From Sphingopyxis sp. 113P3 (lineage in GTDB: Bacteria > Pseudomonadota > Alphaproteobacteria > Sphingomonadales > Sphingomonadaceae), in NCBI RefSeq assembly GCF_001278035.1, contig NZ_CP009452.1, forward strand, positions 3,133,501-3,197,500: DNA of 64,000 nt, written 5' to 3'. The position numbers were made by a program, and so were the translations under genes. The notes below the pieces were generated by a model, which was given only the letters and a program-made list of their open reading frames with translations, was not told where the DNA came from and did not search any database. Shown one piece after another: positions 10,601 through 19,040 of the stretch (within the stretch, counting starts at the first letter, position 1; every line of letters begins with the position of its first letter).

Positions 10601-13367
10601 CGATCGAGCCCCCGCCGAACAGGCGGATGCCGTCGTTGGTGTCGCCGCGGATGATCCCGCTGTTGGAGATTTCCGTGCCCGTCGCGCGCGCTTCGATCTG
10701 GCCCGTTTCGTCGTTGAAGTAAAGCTGAGTCACGATGCCGTAGCCAGCGCCCGAAATGGTGCCGCTATTGTCAACCACCGCGCCCGCCGACTGGATCATC
10801 ACGCCGGCATCGGCCGGCGCTTCGCTGCCTTCATAGATGCCGTTGCCGCGGATCGTGCCCGCGTTGGACAAGGCAAGGCTCCCATCGCCGCCCGCAAAGA
10901 CGCCGTGAGTTCCCCCCTCGATTGTGCCGCCCGCTGCATTGGTGATCGTCACGTCGCCGAGCGTCCCGTGAAACACGCCGGCGCTCTCAGCCGAGCTGAT
11001 CGTCCCGCTGTTGGTCAGCGTTGCGCTGGCAAGATCACTGCCGAGACCGACGCCGTATCCGTTGATCCCGTCATCGCGGCTCGCCGTGATGCTGCCCGAA
11101 TTGACGATGTTCGCGGTCTGCCCGCTCCGCTCGCCGCTATCGAGCGCGGTGCCCTGGATGAAGATACCGCCGTCGCTGCCTTCGATGATTCCTGCGTTCT
11201 CGACGTTGCCGCCGCCCGACAGAATGATGCCGAAGCGATCCCCTGCAATCGTGCCGTCCGCCGCGTTGGTGACAAGCGCACTGTAATCATCGCTCGCCTG
11301 GCCCTCAAAGGCGTACATGGAGATGCCGTCGGCGTCGGCGCGCCCGGTGCCGCTGATGGCCCCGCTGTTCGTCACGGTGCCGCCGCCGATCAGGCGAACG
11401 CCGTCATTGCTCTCGCCGCTGATCGTCCCGCTGTTGGTCACGAGAGTGCCGACCGCTTGTCCGAGCAGTGCGCCAATCTCCGGGTCGAACACATAGGCGG
11501 TCGTGATCCCAGCGCCGCCGCCCGAGATGGTGCCGCTGTTCGTCACGCTCGACGATGCCGTACCGATGGTAATGCCCGCATCGGGCGGGGCATCGAAGCC
11601 GTCGTAGGCGCCTTCGCCCCGGATCGTGCCGGCATTGATGACATCGAGTGTGCCGGTCGCATTCGAATAGATGCCCGATGTCGCGCCAGTAATCGTGCCG
11701 CCCGCGGCGTTCGTTACCGTCACCTCGGCGCGCGATCCGTGCGCCACGCCGGCGCCGAAGTCGCTGCTGATCGAGCCGCTGTTATCGAGGGTCGCACTCG
11801 ACATGTCGCTGCCGAAGCCAACCCCATAACCGTCACCATCGGTCCCGCCGAGATCGCCCGTGCCGCGAATGCTGCCCGAATTGACGAGACTGGCGGTCAC
11901 TCCGCCGCGATCGCCGCTGTTGAGCGCGGTACCCTGAACATAGACGCCGCCGGTGACGCCCGTGATGGCGCCGGCATTGTCGACGTCCCCGCCCCCCGAC
12001 AGGATGATGCCATAGCGATCGCCTTCGATCGTCCCATCCGCCGCGTTGGTGACAAGCGCGCTGTAATCCTCGCTCGCCTGATCGTCATAGGCATACATCG
12101 AAATGCCGTCGGCATCGGCGCGGCCCGTCCCGGTGATCGTGCCGCTGTTGGTCACGCTGCCGCCGCCGATCAGGCGAACGCCGTCGTTGCTTTCGCCCAC
12201 GATTGTCCCGCTGTTGTCCACCGCCGTGCCCGCTGCTCGGCCTTCAACGAGGCCGGTTGCAGGGTTGAAATAATAAGCGGTCGTCACGCCCGCGCCGGCG
12301 CCCGAGATAAGGCCGCTGTTGACGATCGTCGAGGGCGCGCCGAGGATCGTGACCCCGGCGTCCGGGGGCGCATCGAAGCCGTCATAGCTACCCTCGCCGC
12401 GGATCGTGCCCGCGTTGACGAGATCGATCCCGCCTTCATCGTCATAGACGCCGCTGGTCGCCCCGGCGATCGTCGCGCCAGCCTCGTTGATGATCGACAC
12501 GCGGCCGAATGAGCCATTTGCAACGCCATGAGCTGCATTACCGACGATGGTCCCGCTGTTCACAAGGTCGGACGCGGCAAGCACATTGGCAAAGGTCAGG
12601 CCGCTTCCCCCCGAAATCGTGCCGGCATTGGTCACCGACGCCGTCTTGTTGCCAGCCGGGTCGTTGCCCTGCACCCAGAGACCGCCGGCGCCGCCGCTGA
12701 GGAGCCCTTCATTCTCGACAAGGCCGCCGTCGAACAGGATTGCGCCATAGCGCGCGCCGCTGATCGTGCCTCCCTCAGCGTTGGTGATCGTCCCGATCGC
12801 GGTGACATCCGACAAGTCCTGGTCGTCATAGGCATAGACTGACACGCCGTCGGCGTCGGCGCGTCCGGCGCCCGTAATCGTCCCGCTGTTGGCTACGCTG
12901 CCGCCGCCGATCAGGCGGACCCCGTCATTGCTCTCCCCCGCAATTGTGCCGCTGTTCGTCACGGCGACCCCGACCGCGCGCCCCTCGAGGATTTGTGTCT
13001 GCGAATCATAGAAATAGGCGGTGGAGATCCCGTGCCCCGCACCCGTGATCGTGCCACTGTTGGCAATGGCGGCGGGTCCACCGTCGAGCGTGATGCCGCC
13101 CTCGGGCAACACATCGAGCCCATCGGCGCTGCCGTTACCCCGGATCGTTCCCGCATTGGTGATGGTCGTTTGACTGGCGCGCGAATAAACGCCGATGCGA
13201 TCGCCTTCGATCGTTTCGTCGGCCGGATTGTCGATCGAGGCTGGCGCGCCTGCGGGGACGAACCGGCCCAGTTCCGCTGCGCCCGCGGGGACCGTCAGCA
13301 CGAAACCTGCCGTGACCAGCGCGGTCGTTGCACACAGCGCCGCACGATTCAAAGTCCGCCTCTTCAC
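7674..13367 (-). CDS. Large autotransporter (type Va) with repetitive beta-helix passenger
   Basis: Outer-membrane/secreted protein of 1897 residues. It has an N-terminal signal peptide (MKRRTLNRAALC followed by a hydrophobic stretch, cleavage near VPAGA-AE) and a long passenger rich in 'NSGTI.G' strand repeats. An autotransporter-associated strand motif ('GGFTKEGAGNLNLTGNSDY') follows, then a C-terminal beta barrel of about 270 residues ending in the outer-membrane signature phenylalanine (TASFAF). The start codon is GTG at 13367, 8 bases after AAGGGG. The passenger contains four long internal repeats, annotated separately. No protease or lipase catalytic motif was recognised, so adhesion or aggregation is a plausible but unproven role. 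It is single-gene with its own terminator. Confidence 0.92.
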   Translation of the reverse strand: MKRRTLNRAALCATTALVTAGFVLTVPAGAAELGRFVPAGAPASIDNPADETIEGDRIGVYSRASQTTITNAGTIRGNGSADGLDVLPEGGITLDGGPAAIANSGTITGAGHGISTAYFYDSQTQILEGRAVGVAVTNSGTIAGESNDGVRLIGGGSVANSGTITGAGRADADGVSVYAYDDQDLSDVTAIGTITNAEGGTISGARYGAILFDGGLVENEGLLSGGAGGLWVQGNDPAGNKTASVTNAGTISGGSGLTFANVLAASDLVNSGTIVGNAAHGVANGSFGRVSIINEAGATIAGATSGVYDDEGGIDLVNAGTIRGEGSYDGFDAPPDAGVTILGAPSTIVNSGLISGAGAGVTTAYYFNPATGLVEGRAAGTAVDNSGTIVGESNDGVRLIGGGSVTNSGTITGTGRADADGISMYAYDDQASEDYSALVTNAADGTIEGDRYGIILSGGGDVDNAGAITGVTGGVYVQGTALNSGDRGGVTASLVNSGSIRGTGDLGGTDGDGYGVGFGSDMSSATLDNSGSISSDFGAGVAHGSRAEVTVTNAAGGTITGATSGIYSNATGTLDVINAGTIRGEGAYDGFDAPPDAGITIGTASSSVTNSGTISGGGAGITTAYVFDPEIGALLGQAVGTLVTNSGTISGESNDGVRLIGGGTVTNSGAISGTGRADADGISMYAFEGQASDDYSALVTNAADGTIAGDRFGIILSGGGNVENAGIIEGSDGGIFIQGTALDSGERSGQTANIVNSGSITASRDDGINGYGVGLGSDLASATLTNSGTISSAESAGVFHGTLGDVTITNAAGGTIEGGTHGVFAGGDGSLALSNAGTIRGNGIYEGSEAPADAGVMIQSAGAVVDNSGTISGAGYGIVTQLYFNDETGQIEARATGTEISNSGIIRGDTNDGIRLFGGGSIVNSGTIEGVAGALTDGVTIQAFAGQDTSGQSMLGSVVNEAGGTIAGARYGVLAVSGGSVTNAGTISGSETGVVIGRQNSGGKAGELVNSGTISGGVLIDVDSAAASNSGTILSETGVAFTSLGAITLTNSGTIRGGNGVAVQLSAFDDAVTLRSGSAITGAIDAGAGADSLTLDGDILELTEAQQLGAATGFETLDVAAGYWTTAGVVGEFDQVTIGEGAALQVNEADLGDGEGLSSPILTSAVTTNGRLLLNFSENDVVSQLDELSITGTGTIELIGEAVFTIDTDTVAHTGGTLIANGGLVLTGTLLGDVTTSGDGSFQLGAGGTEGQFAGDIVNDGRFIFNRSDDYDFLGAFSGSGVLDKMGAGVLIFSGDYNFDGITNILAGSVRIGGLIDPETVFDLGGGTLDISGNDQTIGGLSGGEGATVQMGENDLTVDQDEDSAFAGTISGTGGFTKEGAGNLNLTGNSDYTGPTSINGGTLSVNGSIASSPVTVGDGGTLGGNGIVGSTTVAGGGTIAPGNSIGRLTVAGDLAFAPGSVFEVEVNAAGEADRIDATGAVTIASTASVSVLAEDGAYNPRTDYIILTGADGITGTFGSVTSDLAFLDPLLRYGQNSVTLSLYRNDLDFADVAVGANQAGVAAAIQARGIDDPLFEALLVQNASVAQAAYGDLSGEILAHTLSGLTDDSRHLRSALLGMEAPQESGAFIWGSAFGGWGDFDAQAGGRGIKTDHKGLVAGFGYGGNGFAAALSAGIGNSDFRADGRNDRAKADSKYLAAHLAYGTGEGFRGAFGLAYGWHDVDTTRSVVFAPLAQTLKSARDANTFQIFGEAGYDFVMGKAALTPFARLAHVRTKSDAFAETGGNAALAVAGAKQETTFLSLGARARFNIGQPGFQPYASAAWNRASGDRGAPVGAAFASGGGSPFVLTGTLIPKNSAEIEAGFDYTSGPFRIGAAYSGTLASDRRTHGARVTASFAF
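10440..13170 (-). repeat. Four long repeats in the autotransporter passenger
   Basis: Four consecutive units of about 240-260 codons begin near 13145, 12420, 11640 and 10860, each marked by 'NAGTIRG.G' followed by a variant of 'DGFDAPPDAG'. Each continues through 'NDGVRLIGGGSV.NSGTI' (or a close variant) and, except in part of the fourth, 'DADGISMYA'. Units 2 and 3 are the most alike. The pattern fits recent tandem duplication or gene conversion in a beta-helix. Confidence 0.85.
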
Positions 13368-13578
13368 AATCTCATCCCCTTTTTACGTTACGCCCACGAG
13401 CAATGGCCAAAGCGCCGTCAGCGCTTCGCCCGGCACCGGCACGACGGCCGAATTTTCCGAAACGAGCGCTCTTGCCCCTTGGGGCGAGGAAAAGCATTGA
13501 AGCGGGCGGCCGCCTATCCCCACTTGTAGGGTATCGGGGTGGTGACCCGCCGGGCGTAGGCCGCTATCATATTGTGCG

Positions 13579-15450
13579 ATGGGGATAATCGATTCGGAGG
13601 AAGCTGCGGCGGGGCAGCCGGCGGACTATGCGGAGCAATGGCTGGCGGTCCCGGAAATGCTGCTCGACCAGGTGCGCCGGGACCCCGATGCGGTAGAGGA
13701 ACATTTTCACGCACTCGACGCTGCTCACGGATATCGTGCCCGTTCGGTTGTGAACATCGATGCGCTCGCCCTGCTCGTCGTCGATCCGGCAGAACGGCAT
13801 CTCACCTATAGCACGGGCACCTCGCCTGCCGATGCCCATGACCTTATCGACTGGGACATGGCCGAAGCGACGCTGCACGGGCGAACGATGCAGCTTGCGC
13901 AACCGGACGAACAGGGCGCGCATCCACTCTTGGCCTATGTCCCGGCGCTCGAAGCTTCAAACTGGGATCTTCCGGACGAGGTGAAGGGGCTTCTGGCCGA
14001 GGCGCCCCGACGGCGTGTGCTCGTCGTCACCACCTCGGCCGTGCCCCTAAAGCCCCTGCGGCGCGCCTGCGCCGCCTTCGGGATGACCGGCCTTGAAACC
14101 CGTGTCGTCGAGGCGACGCTCCACACGGGCAGCATCCGCGCTGGCGCCGCGGCCGCCAAGCTGAGCTATGCGACCGCGCGCGAAGCCATGTCGTCGGCGC
14201 TAGCGAAGGTCGGCGTCGCACGTATGCCGGGACTTCTGCATCGCCTGTCGCTGCTGTCGCTCGGTATCTTTCCCAACCGCGAAGAAGCCGTTGAATTGCT
14301 CACCGACCGCTGGGGCCTCAAGCCGCGCCAGGCACAGATCGCCATGCTGCTCGCGCAAGGCCTGACGCGAGGGGATACGGCACAATCGCTCGGCCTTTCG
14401 GAGGCCACGGTCAAGAAGCAGGCCGATGTCGTCTTCCAGACCTTCGGCGTCTCGGGCGCCGCGGCCCTCGCCCGGTCCCTGAGCGCCGTCACCGCCATGC
14501 AGGCGCTGGCCGATGCAAGCCACGGCCAAGTTGGCTGGATGAGCGGCGCGGCCGAGCCGCTGCGCTTTATCGATCGCCCGGGCGGCGGCCGGATCGCCAT
14601 CTCCGATTACGGTCCTGCCGGCGGTCGCCCCGTGGTCATTGTGCACAGCAGCATGACGACCCGCCATCCGCCCCGGCGGCTGGTCGCCGAACTCATGCGG
14701 AGGGGATACCGGGTGCTGGCCATCGACCGGCCCGGCTTTGGATTGACCGACGTGGCGCGAGGACGCGCCGAGAGCGATCCGTCGGATCCATTCGAGCCCG
14801 CTGCGCACGACATGCGGATCGTACTCGACCAGCTCCGGATCGAACGTGTCGACATCGTGGCGCGGGGCGGCGCGCAGGTTGTCGCCGCTTTCGCAGGTCT
14901 CTACCCGGATCGCTGCGGCGCTGTGGTCCTCGTCAATCCCGATCCCCCCGCGACGCGTGACAAACGTCGCTGGGGCGTGCTCGGTTCGTTCAAGGAAGCC
15001 TATTATCAGCGCCCCGATCTCATCTTGCCCGCCGCCCGGCTCATTACCAGGGCAATGACGCGCAGCTTCCTTGCCAAGGCGCTCCGCAAATCCATGCGCG
15101 GAAGTCCGCCCGACGAGGCGCTGGTCGCGGACGAGCACGTCATCGACGATTATTACCGCGCGATACGCATGTTCACCACTGGCCGCCTGGCGGGATATGT
15201 GCGCGAACAGGCAGCCTTGGCCCAGGGGATCAGCGGCGATTACGCGATCGACGGCAGCGGATGGTCGGTGCTGCTCGGCGCGCATGACACCTTGTCCGAG
15301 CCTGGAACGGCCCTCGCCTATTGGCGCGAACGCATTCCCGCCGCCTCCTTTGAGGTTCTCGAAAACCACGGGCGCCTCATGGCCTACGCGGCCCCTGAAC
15401 TGATATCGGACCGCCTCGCCATGGCCGGCGCAATCAAACGCCCCGCATGA
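13579..15450 (+). CDS. LuxR-type HTH regulator fused to an alpha/beta-hydrolase fold without nucleophile Ser
   Basis: Protein of 623 residues in three parts: an N-terminal region of about 220 residues without a clear family; a LuxR-like helix-turn-helix at about residues 235-295 ('GLKPRQAQIAMLLAQGLTRG', then 'LGLSEATVKKQADVVFQTFG'); and an alpha/beta-hydrolase fold from about 325 to the end. The hydrolase part has the oxyanion strand ('VVIVHSSMTT'), 'IDRPGFGLTD', the acid in 'LLGAHDTLSEP' and the histidine in 'ENHGRLMAY'. The nucleophile elbow reads 'VARGGAQVV', with Gly where GxSxG has Ser. It may therefore be a ligand sensor rather than an enzyme (inference). The last 17 bases overlap tail-to-tail with nnrD. 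It is divergent from the autotransporter gene and may regulate it. Confidence 0.85.
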   Translation: MGIIDSEEAAAGQPADYAEQWLAVPEMLLDQVRRDPDAVEEHFHALDAAHGYRARSVVNIDALALLVVDPAERHLTYSTGTSPADAHDLIDWDMAEATLHGRTMQLAQPDEQGAHPLLAYVPALEASNWDLPDEVKGLLAEAPRRRVLVVTTSAVPLKPLRRACAAFGMTGLETRVVEATLHTGSIRAGAAAAKLSYATAREAMSSALAKVGVARMPGLLHRLSLLSLGIFPNREEAVELLTDRWGLKPRQAQIAMLLAQGLTRGDTAQSLGLSEATVKKQADVVFQTFGVSGAAALARSLSAVTAMQALADASHGQVGWMSGAAEPLRFIDRPGGGRIAISDYGPAGGRPVVIVHSSMTTRHPPRRLVAELMRRGYRVLAIDRPGFGLTDVARGRAESDPSDPFEPAAHDMRIVLDQLRIERVDIVARGGAQVVAAFAGLYPDRCGAVVLVNPDPPATRDKRRWGVLGSFKEAYYQRPDLILPAARLITRAMTRSFLAKALRKSMRGSPPDEALVADEHVIDDYYRAIRMFTTGRLAGYVREQAALAQGISGDYAIDGSGWSVLLGAHDTLSEPGTALAYWRERIPAASFEVLENHGRLMAYAAPELISDRLAMAGAIKRPA

Positions 15451-16333
15451 GCGAGGGTATGAGCGGTGCGAGTTCGCTGGCGAGATAGCCGATCGGCCCC
15501 ATCGTTTCCCCAAGGCGTCGTCCCGCCTCGCCATGGAGCCATATGCCCCACGCGGAGGCTTGAAGCGGAGACAATCCCTGGGCGCCGAGGCCTCCTATCA
15601 GGCCTGCCAGCACGTCACCCGATCCGCTGACAGCAAGGCCCGATCCGCCTCCGGCATAGGAAAGGCAGATATCGTCCGCCATCAAATAGCTTGTGGCACC
15701 CTTGACCATGACCGCCGCGCCGAAACGGTCCTGCGCCCGTGCAAGCGCGGCGAGCGGATCGCGCGATACCTCCTCCCTCTCGGCACGCAGCAGAGCTGCA
15801 AGCTCGCCTTCGTGCGGTGTGAGGACAATCTGGTCGCCCCGCGCGGCGATCGCAGCGGCATGATCGGCAGCGACACGCAGCGCAGCAGCGTCGAGGAGCA
15901 GAAAGAGATGCTTGGGTAGCCTTGGCAAAAGCGCCGCCAAGAGCGCGCGGGCGGTCTTTTCTTCGCCCATTGCCGGACCGATGACAATGGCGTCAAAATG
16001 GCCGATCTCGCCCACCAGAAGATCGGCGCTCTCGGGCGCAATTTCCCCGCTGTCGGTCTCGGGAAGCGCGAGGACCGCGCAGGCGGGAGCCGCGATACCC
16101 GCCGCAATCGCGGCCGACGCGATGGTTGCGATGGTGACTTTGCCGGCGCCTGCCCGAAACGCCGCCTCGGCGGTCAGGAGCATTCCCCCGGGCACCTGGC
16201 GGCAGCCGCCGATCAGGAGCACGCGCCCGCGGCTGTTCTTGTCGATATTGCCGCGATGATCGGGAAGCGGGTTTGCTTTCAGCCACCCCGTGTCGAGCGC
16301 GACCGGATCAGCCACGCGCGGCAACCATCGCAT
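15434..16333 (-). CDS. nnrD: ADP-dependent NAD(P)H-hydrate dehydratase
   Basis: Cytoplasmic repair enzyme (299 residues) that dehydrates damaged NAD(P)HX back to NAD(P)H. Ribokinase-like motifs are visible: 'GRVLLIGGCRQVPGGMLLTA', 'LTPHEGELAALL' and the phosphate-binding 'AVSGSGDVLAGLIGGLGAQG'. It is the stand-alone dehydratase; the epimerase half (NnrE) that is fused in many bacteria is not present here. Its start overlaps the end of the upstream phosphatase gene by 26 bases on the same strand, and its 3' end overlaps the convergent regulator gene by 17 bases. It is the last gene of the putative stress operon that starts at 19040. Confidence 0.93.
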   Translation of the reverse strand: MRWLPRVADPVALDTGWLKANPLPDHRGNIDKNSRGRVLLIGGCRQVPGGMLLTAEAAFRAGAGKVTIATIASAAIAAGIAAPACAVLALPETDSGEIAPESADLLVGEIGHFDAIVIGPAMGEEKTARALLAALLPRLPKHLFLLLDAAALRVAADHAAAIAARGDQIVLTPHEGELAALLRAEREEVSRDPLAALARAQDRFGAAVMVKGATSYLMADDICLSYAGGGSGLAVSGSGDVLAGLIGGLGAQGLSPLQASAWGIWLHGEAGRRLGETMGPIGYLASELAPLIPSLMRGV

Positions 16334-17069
16334 CAGGCTCGCGGGTTACCGGCACCTTGCGCTTGATCGGAGCCGTCACATTATAGCGCGCGAGCACAAG
16401 GGCGCCGTCACGGCCCGCATCCGGGTCGAGACGATATTCGGTTATCGCGCAATTGGCGACGTCCCCCTCGCGGTCGATCGCGAGAATTTCCGCCTCCGAC
16501 AGATTTTCGATGATCGTGCGCAGGCAAAGCACCACCACCTGGTGCGCCACGATCATCACGCGGCGTCCCCCATAATGGAGCGAGACGGTGTCGAGGAGCG
16601 AACGAAGCCGCAATATGACGTCGCACCAGCTCTCGCCTCCAGGGGGGCGGTGATAGAATTTGCCGAGAAGGCTTCGAAATTCAGCCTGCTCGGGGTGCGC
16701 TGCTGCAATTCCGAGGCTGGTAAGACCATCGAGGATGCCGAACTCCTTTTCGCGCAGACGCTCGTCGATACAGATATTCTCTTCCGCCTCGCAGCCGCCC
16801 GCCTCGCGAAAAATCTCGGCGGTTTGGACCGCTCGGACATAAGGTGAGGCAAGCATGACTTCGGGCCGCGCGCCGGCCTCGCCGGCCGCGAACCATTCGC
16901 CAAGCGCGCGTGCCTGCTCGATCCCCAGGGCGGAGAGCGGCACGTCGACGTCGCGGTGGTCGAGCTTGATGCGCTCGGCACCCGACGCGTGCGCGGCATC
17001 GCGCGCCACATTGCCTGCGCTTTGCCCGTGGCGCACAACCCAAAGCGTGGAAGGCCAGCGCGGCGTCAC
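16308..17069 (-). CDS. Histidine phosphatase family protein
   Basis: Phosphoglycerate-mutase-like phosphatase of about 253 residues. The catalytic 'LWVVRHGQSAGN' gives the phosphohistidine, and 'VMIVAHQVVVLCLR' supplies the second active-site His. The substrate is unknown. The frame is open to a TTG at 17096, but a GTG at 17069 preceded by a purine-rich GAAAGAGAA gives a more natural N-terminus just before the RHG strand and is used here; the start is uncertain. It overlaps nnrD by 26 bases downstream and follows the alcohol dehydrogenase gene by about 80 bases. Confidence 0.85.
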   Translation of the reverse strand: MTPRWPSTLWVVRHGQSAGNVARDAAHASGAERIKLDHRDVDVPLSALGIEQARALGEWFAAGEAGARPEVMLASPYVRAVQTAEIFREAGGCEAEENICIDERLREKEFGILDGLTSLGIAAAHPEQAEFRSLLGKFYHRPPGGESWCDVILRLRSLLDTVSLHYGGRRVMIVAHQVVVLCLRTIIENLSEAEILAIDREGDVANCAITEYRLDPDAGRDGALVLARYNVTAPIKRKVPVTREPDAMVAARG

Positions 17070-17149
17070 CGAAAATTCTCTTTCATGACCATCCAACGCC
17101 GCGAGGCCGAAGCGGTTGCCAGCGCCATGGGGGTCGGAAGATGGTGCGC

Positions 17150-18367
17150 TCAGGCCTGCTCCATGGCCTGCACGGCGCGGACGGTTCCGCGAGCCATACC
17201 GGGCTTCAGCACGATCTTGGTGTAGAGATTTTGCTCGTCGTGCCAGTGCCGGTACATGTCGGCGGCATCCTCGAGCGATGCGTGGTGCGAGATGAGCGAA
17301 ACCGTATCGAACTTGCCCTCGCGGATCATGCGCAATAGCTCACCGGTGTAGCGCTGGACATGCGTCTGCCCGCTTTTCACCGTCAGCCCCTTCTCCATCA
17401 GCTGGCCGAGCGGAAACTTGTCAGCGAACCCGCCATAGACGCCGGGGATCGACAGGCGGCCGCCCTTGCGGCACGCAAGAATCGCCTGGCGCAGCGCATG
17501 AGGGCGCTCGGTCGCAAGGTAGAATTTCGCTTTCACCTGATCGACGACATTGTCGAGCGTGAAGCCGTGACTTTCCATGCCGACGCAATCAATGCAGGCA
17601 TCAGGTCCGATGCCGCCGGTCATCTCGTCGAGTGCCTCGCGCACGTCGACCTCGCGATAGTCGAGCACCTCGGCTCCATATTTGCGCGCGAGCGCAAGGC
17701 GCGTCGGGAAATGGTCTATTGCAATCACCCTCGCCGCCCCGAGAAGCAGCGCCGACTGGATCGTGAAGAGGCCGACGGGGCCGCAGCCCCAGATCGCGAC
17801 GGTGTCGCCAGGCTCGATGTCGGCGTTGAGGGCTGCCTGCCAGCCGGTGGGAAGAATGTCGGAGAGGAAGAGGACATCATCGTCGGCGAGATCCTCGGGA
17901 ATGACGACGGGCCCCACGTCCGAATAGGGAACGCGTACATATTCCGCCTGACCGCCCGCATAGCCGCCGGTGAGATGGGCGTAGCCAAAGGCTGCGCCCA
18001 TTGCGTGCCCCATCATGAGGTCCGAGGCATCCCGCGTTTCGGAAGGATTGGCATTGTCGCATGCGCTGTAAAGCTGGCGTTCGCAAAAGAAGCATTGCCC
18101 GCAGCTGATCGTGAAGGGGACCACCACGCGCTGGCCTATTTCAAGAGTCGATGAAGCGCCCCTCTCGACGACTTCGCCCATGAATTCATGCCCGAGGACG
18201 TCGCCGGCGCGCATTCCGGGGATATAGCGGTCGTAAAGATGAAGATCCGAGCCGCAGATGGCGGTCGAGGTGACGCGCAGAATTGCATCGCGCGGGTTGA
18301 CGATCTCGGGATCGGGAACGGTTTCGACGCTGACCTTGTGGCGGCCCTGCCAGGTGACGGCTCGCAT
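17150..18367 (-). CDS. Zinc-dependent alcohol dehydrogenase, formaldehyde-dehydrogenase-like
   Basis: Medium-chain dehydrogenase of 405 residues. Catalytic zinc ligands are visible in 'AICGSDLHLYD' and 'GHEFMGEV'. The structural-zinc lobe shows four Cys in 'CGQCFFCERQLYSAC', and the nucleotide-binding 'AIWGCGPVGLF' begins the Rossmann fold. The length and the 'DRYIPGMRAGDVLGHEF' segment place it near the glutathione-independent formaldehyde dehydrogenase / threonine dehydrogenase-like branch; the true substrate is open. A strong GAGGAG precedes the ATG. It starts 10 bases after the SRPBCC gene, so both should share the EcfG-type promoter. Confidence 0.88.
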   Translation of the reverse strand: MRAVTWQGRHKVSVETVPDPEIVNPRDAILRVTSTAICGSDLHLYDRYIPGMRAGDVLGHEFMGEVVERGASSTLEIGQRVVVPFTISCGQCFFCERQLYSACDNANPSETRDASDLMMGHAMGAAFGYAHLTGGYAGGQAEYVRVPYSDVGPVVIPEDLADDDVLFLSDILPTGWQAALNADIEPGDTVAIWGCGPVGLFTIQSALLLGAARVIAIDHFPTRLALARKYGAEVLDYREVDVREALDEMTGGIGPDACIDCVGMESHGFTLDNVVDQVKAKFYLATERPHALRQAILACRKGGRLSIPGVYGGFADKFPLGQLMEKGLTVKSGQTHVQRYTGELLRMIREGKFDTVSLISHHASLEDAADMYRHWHDEQNLYTKIVLKPGMARGTVRAVQAMEQA

Positions 18368-18377
18368 GATGAGCTCC

Positions 18378-19040
18378 TCAGATATGGGACTGCGCGGGAA
18401 GTTCGGAGGCGCGCGCCGACGGGCCGGCGTTCGTAGTCACCTCGCCGGTTTCCATCAGCTGCTTGAAGCGATGAAGATCGCGCCGCGCCTGCACTTCAGG
18501 CTCGCGCTGGAGCAATTTCGCGCCCAGTCGTCCAAGGGCGCGTCCCGGAGGCTCATAGGCGAGGATGAGATGGACATAAGTTCCCCGGCCGCCAGGGGCA
18601 TCCTCAAAGCGTACCTTTCCGCTGTTGGCGATATCGCTTTCGGGTTCGCTCTGCCAGCTGATCGCCTCGCCTGGAGAGACGCGGGTGATGCGGTTGACGA
18701 GCGTGACCTTCCGCCCGGCGGGCGCCTTTACCGTCCAGCGCGATACGCCATCGCCGAGCGTTTCAACGGCCACGACATTCTCCATGAATTCAGGGAAGCG
18801 CTCGACAGTCCAGGCGGCGAACAATGCATCCTTCGGCCGGTTGATCAAAAGTGATTTGCCGAACGGCGCGCGCGAGCCGGGTTTCTCGAGTGTCCAGTGG
18901 GGCGCATCGGATACAGGCGACGCCCTCTGCCTCCGGCGGCTGCGCTGCAAGGCTCTAAAGCCGATCCCCGCCGCAGCAAGACCAAGGCCCGCTGCGGCAA
19001 GGTATAGCGATCGTTTCTCGTTGCGGCCCTCTCCTGTCAT
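18378..19040 (-). CDS. Membrane-anchored SRPBCC (START-like) protein
   Basis: Protein of 220 residues with one N-terminal membrane segment (about residues 10-32, alanine/leucine rich). A polyketide-cyclase/START-like domain follows ('INRPKDALFAAWTVERFPEF' and 'DAPGGRGTYVHLILAYEPPG'). Such domains bind hydrophobic ligands; none can be assigned here. The ATG at 19040 was chosen over an in-frame extension because GCAGGAG lies upstream at good spacing and the extension has no family character. It is the first gene of a four-gene minus-strand run and lies 134 bases downstream of a GGAAC-N17-CGTT promoter. Confidence 0.85.
   Translation of the reverse strand: MTGEGRNEKRSLYLAAAGLGLAAAGIGFRALQRSRRRQRASPVSDAPHWTLEKPGSRAPFGKSLLINRPKDALFAAWTVERFPEFMENVVAVETLGDGVSRWTVKAPAGRKVTLVNRITRVSPGEAISWQSEPESDIANSGKVRFEDAPGGRGTYVHLILAYEPPGRALGRLGAKLLQREPEVQARRDLHRFKQLMETGEVTTNAGPSARASELPAQSHI

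Noticed and set aside
10512..12512. 666-residue plus-strand frame
   Set aside because: It is antisense to the repeated autotransporter passenger; its repeats mirror those of the real gene.
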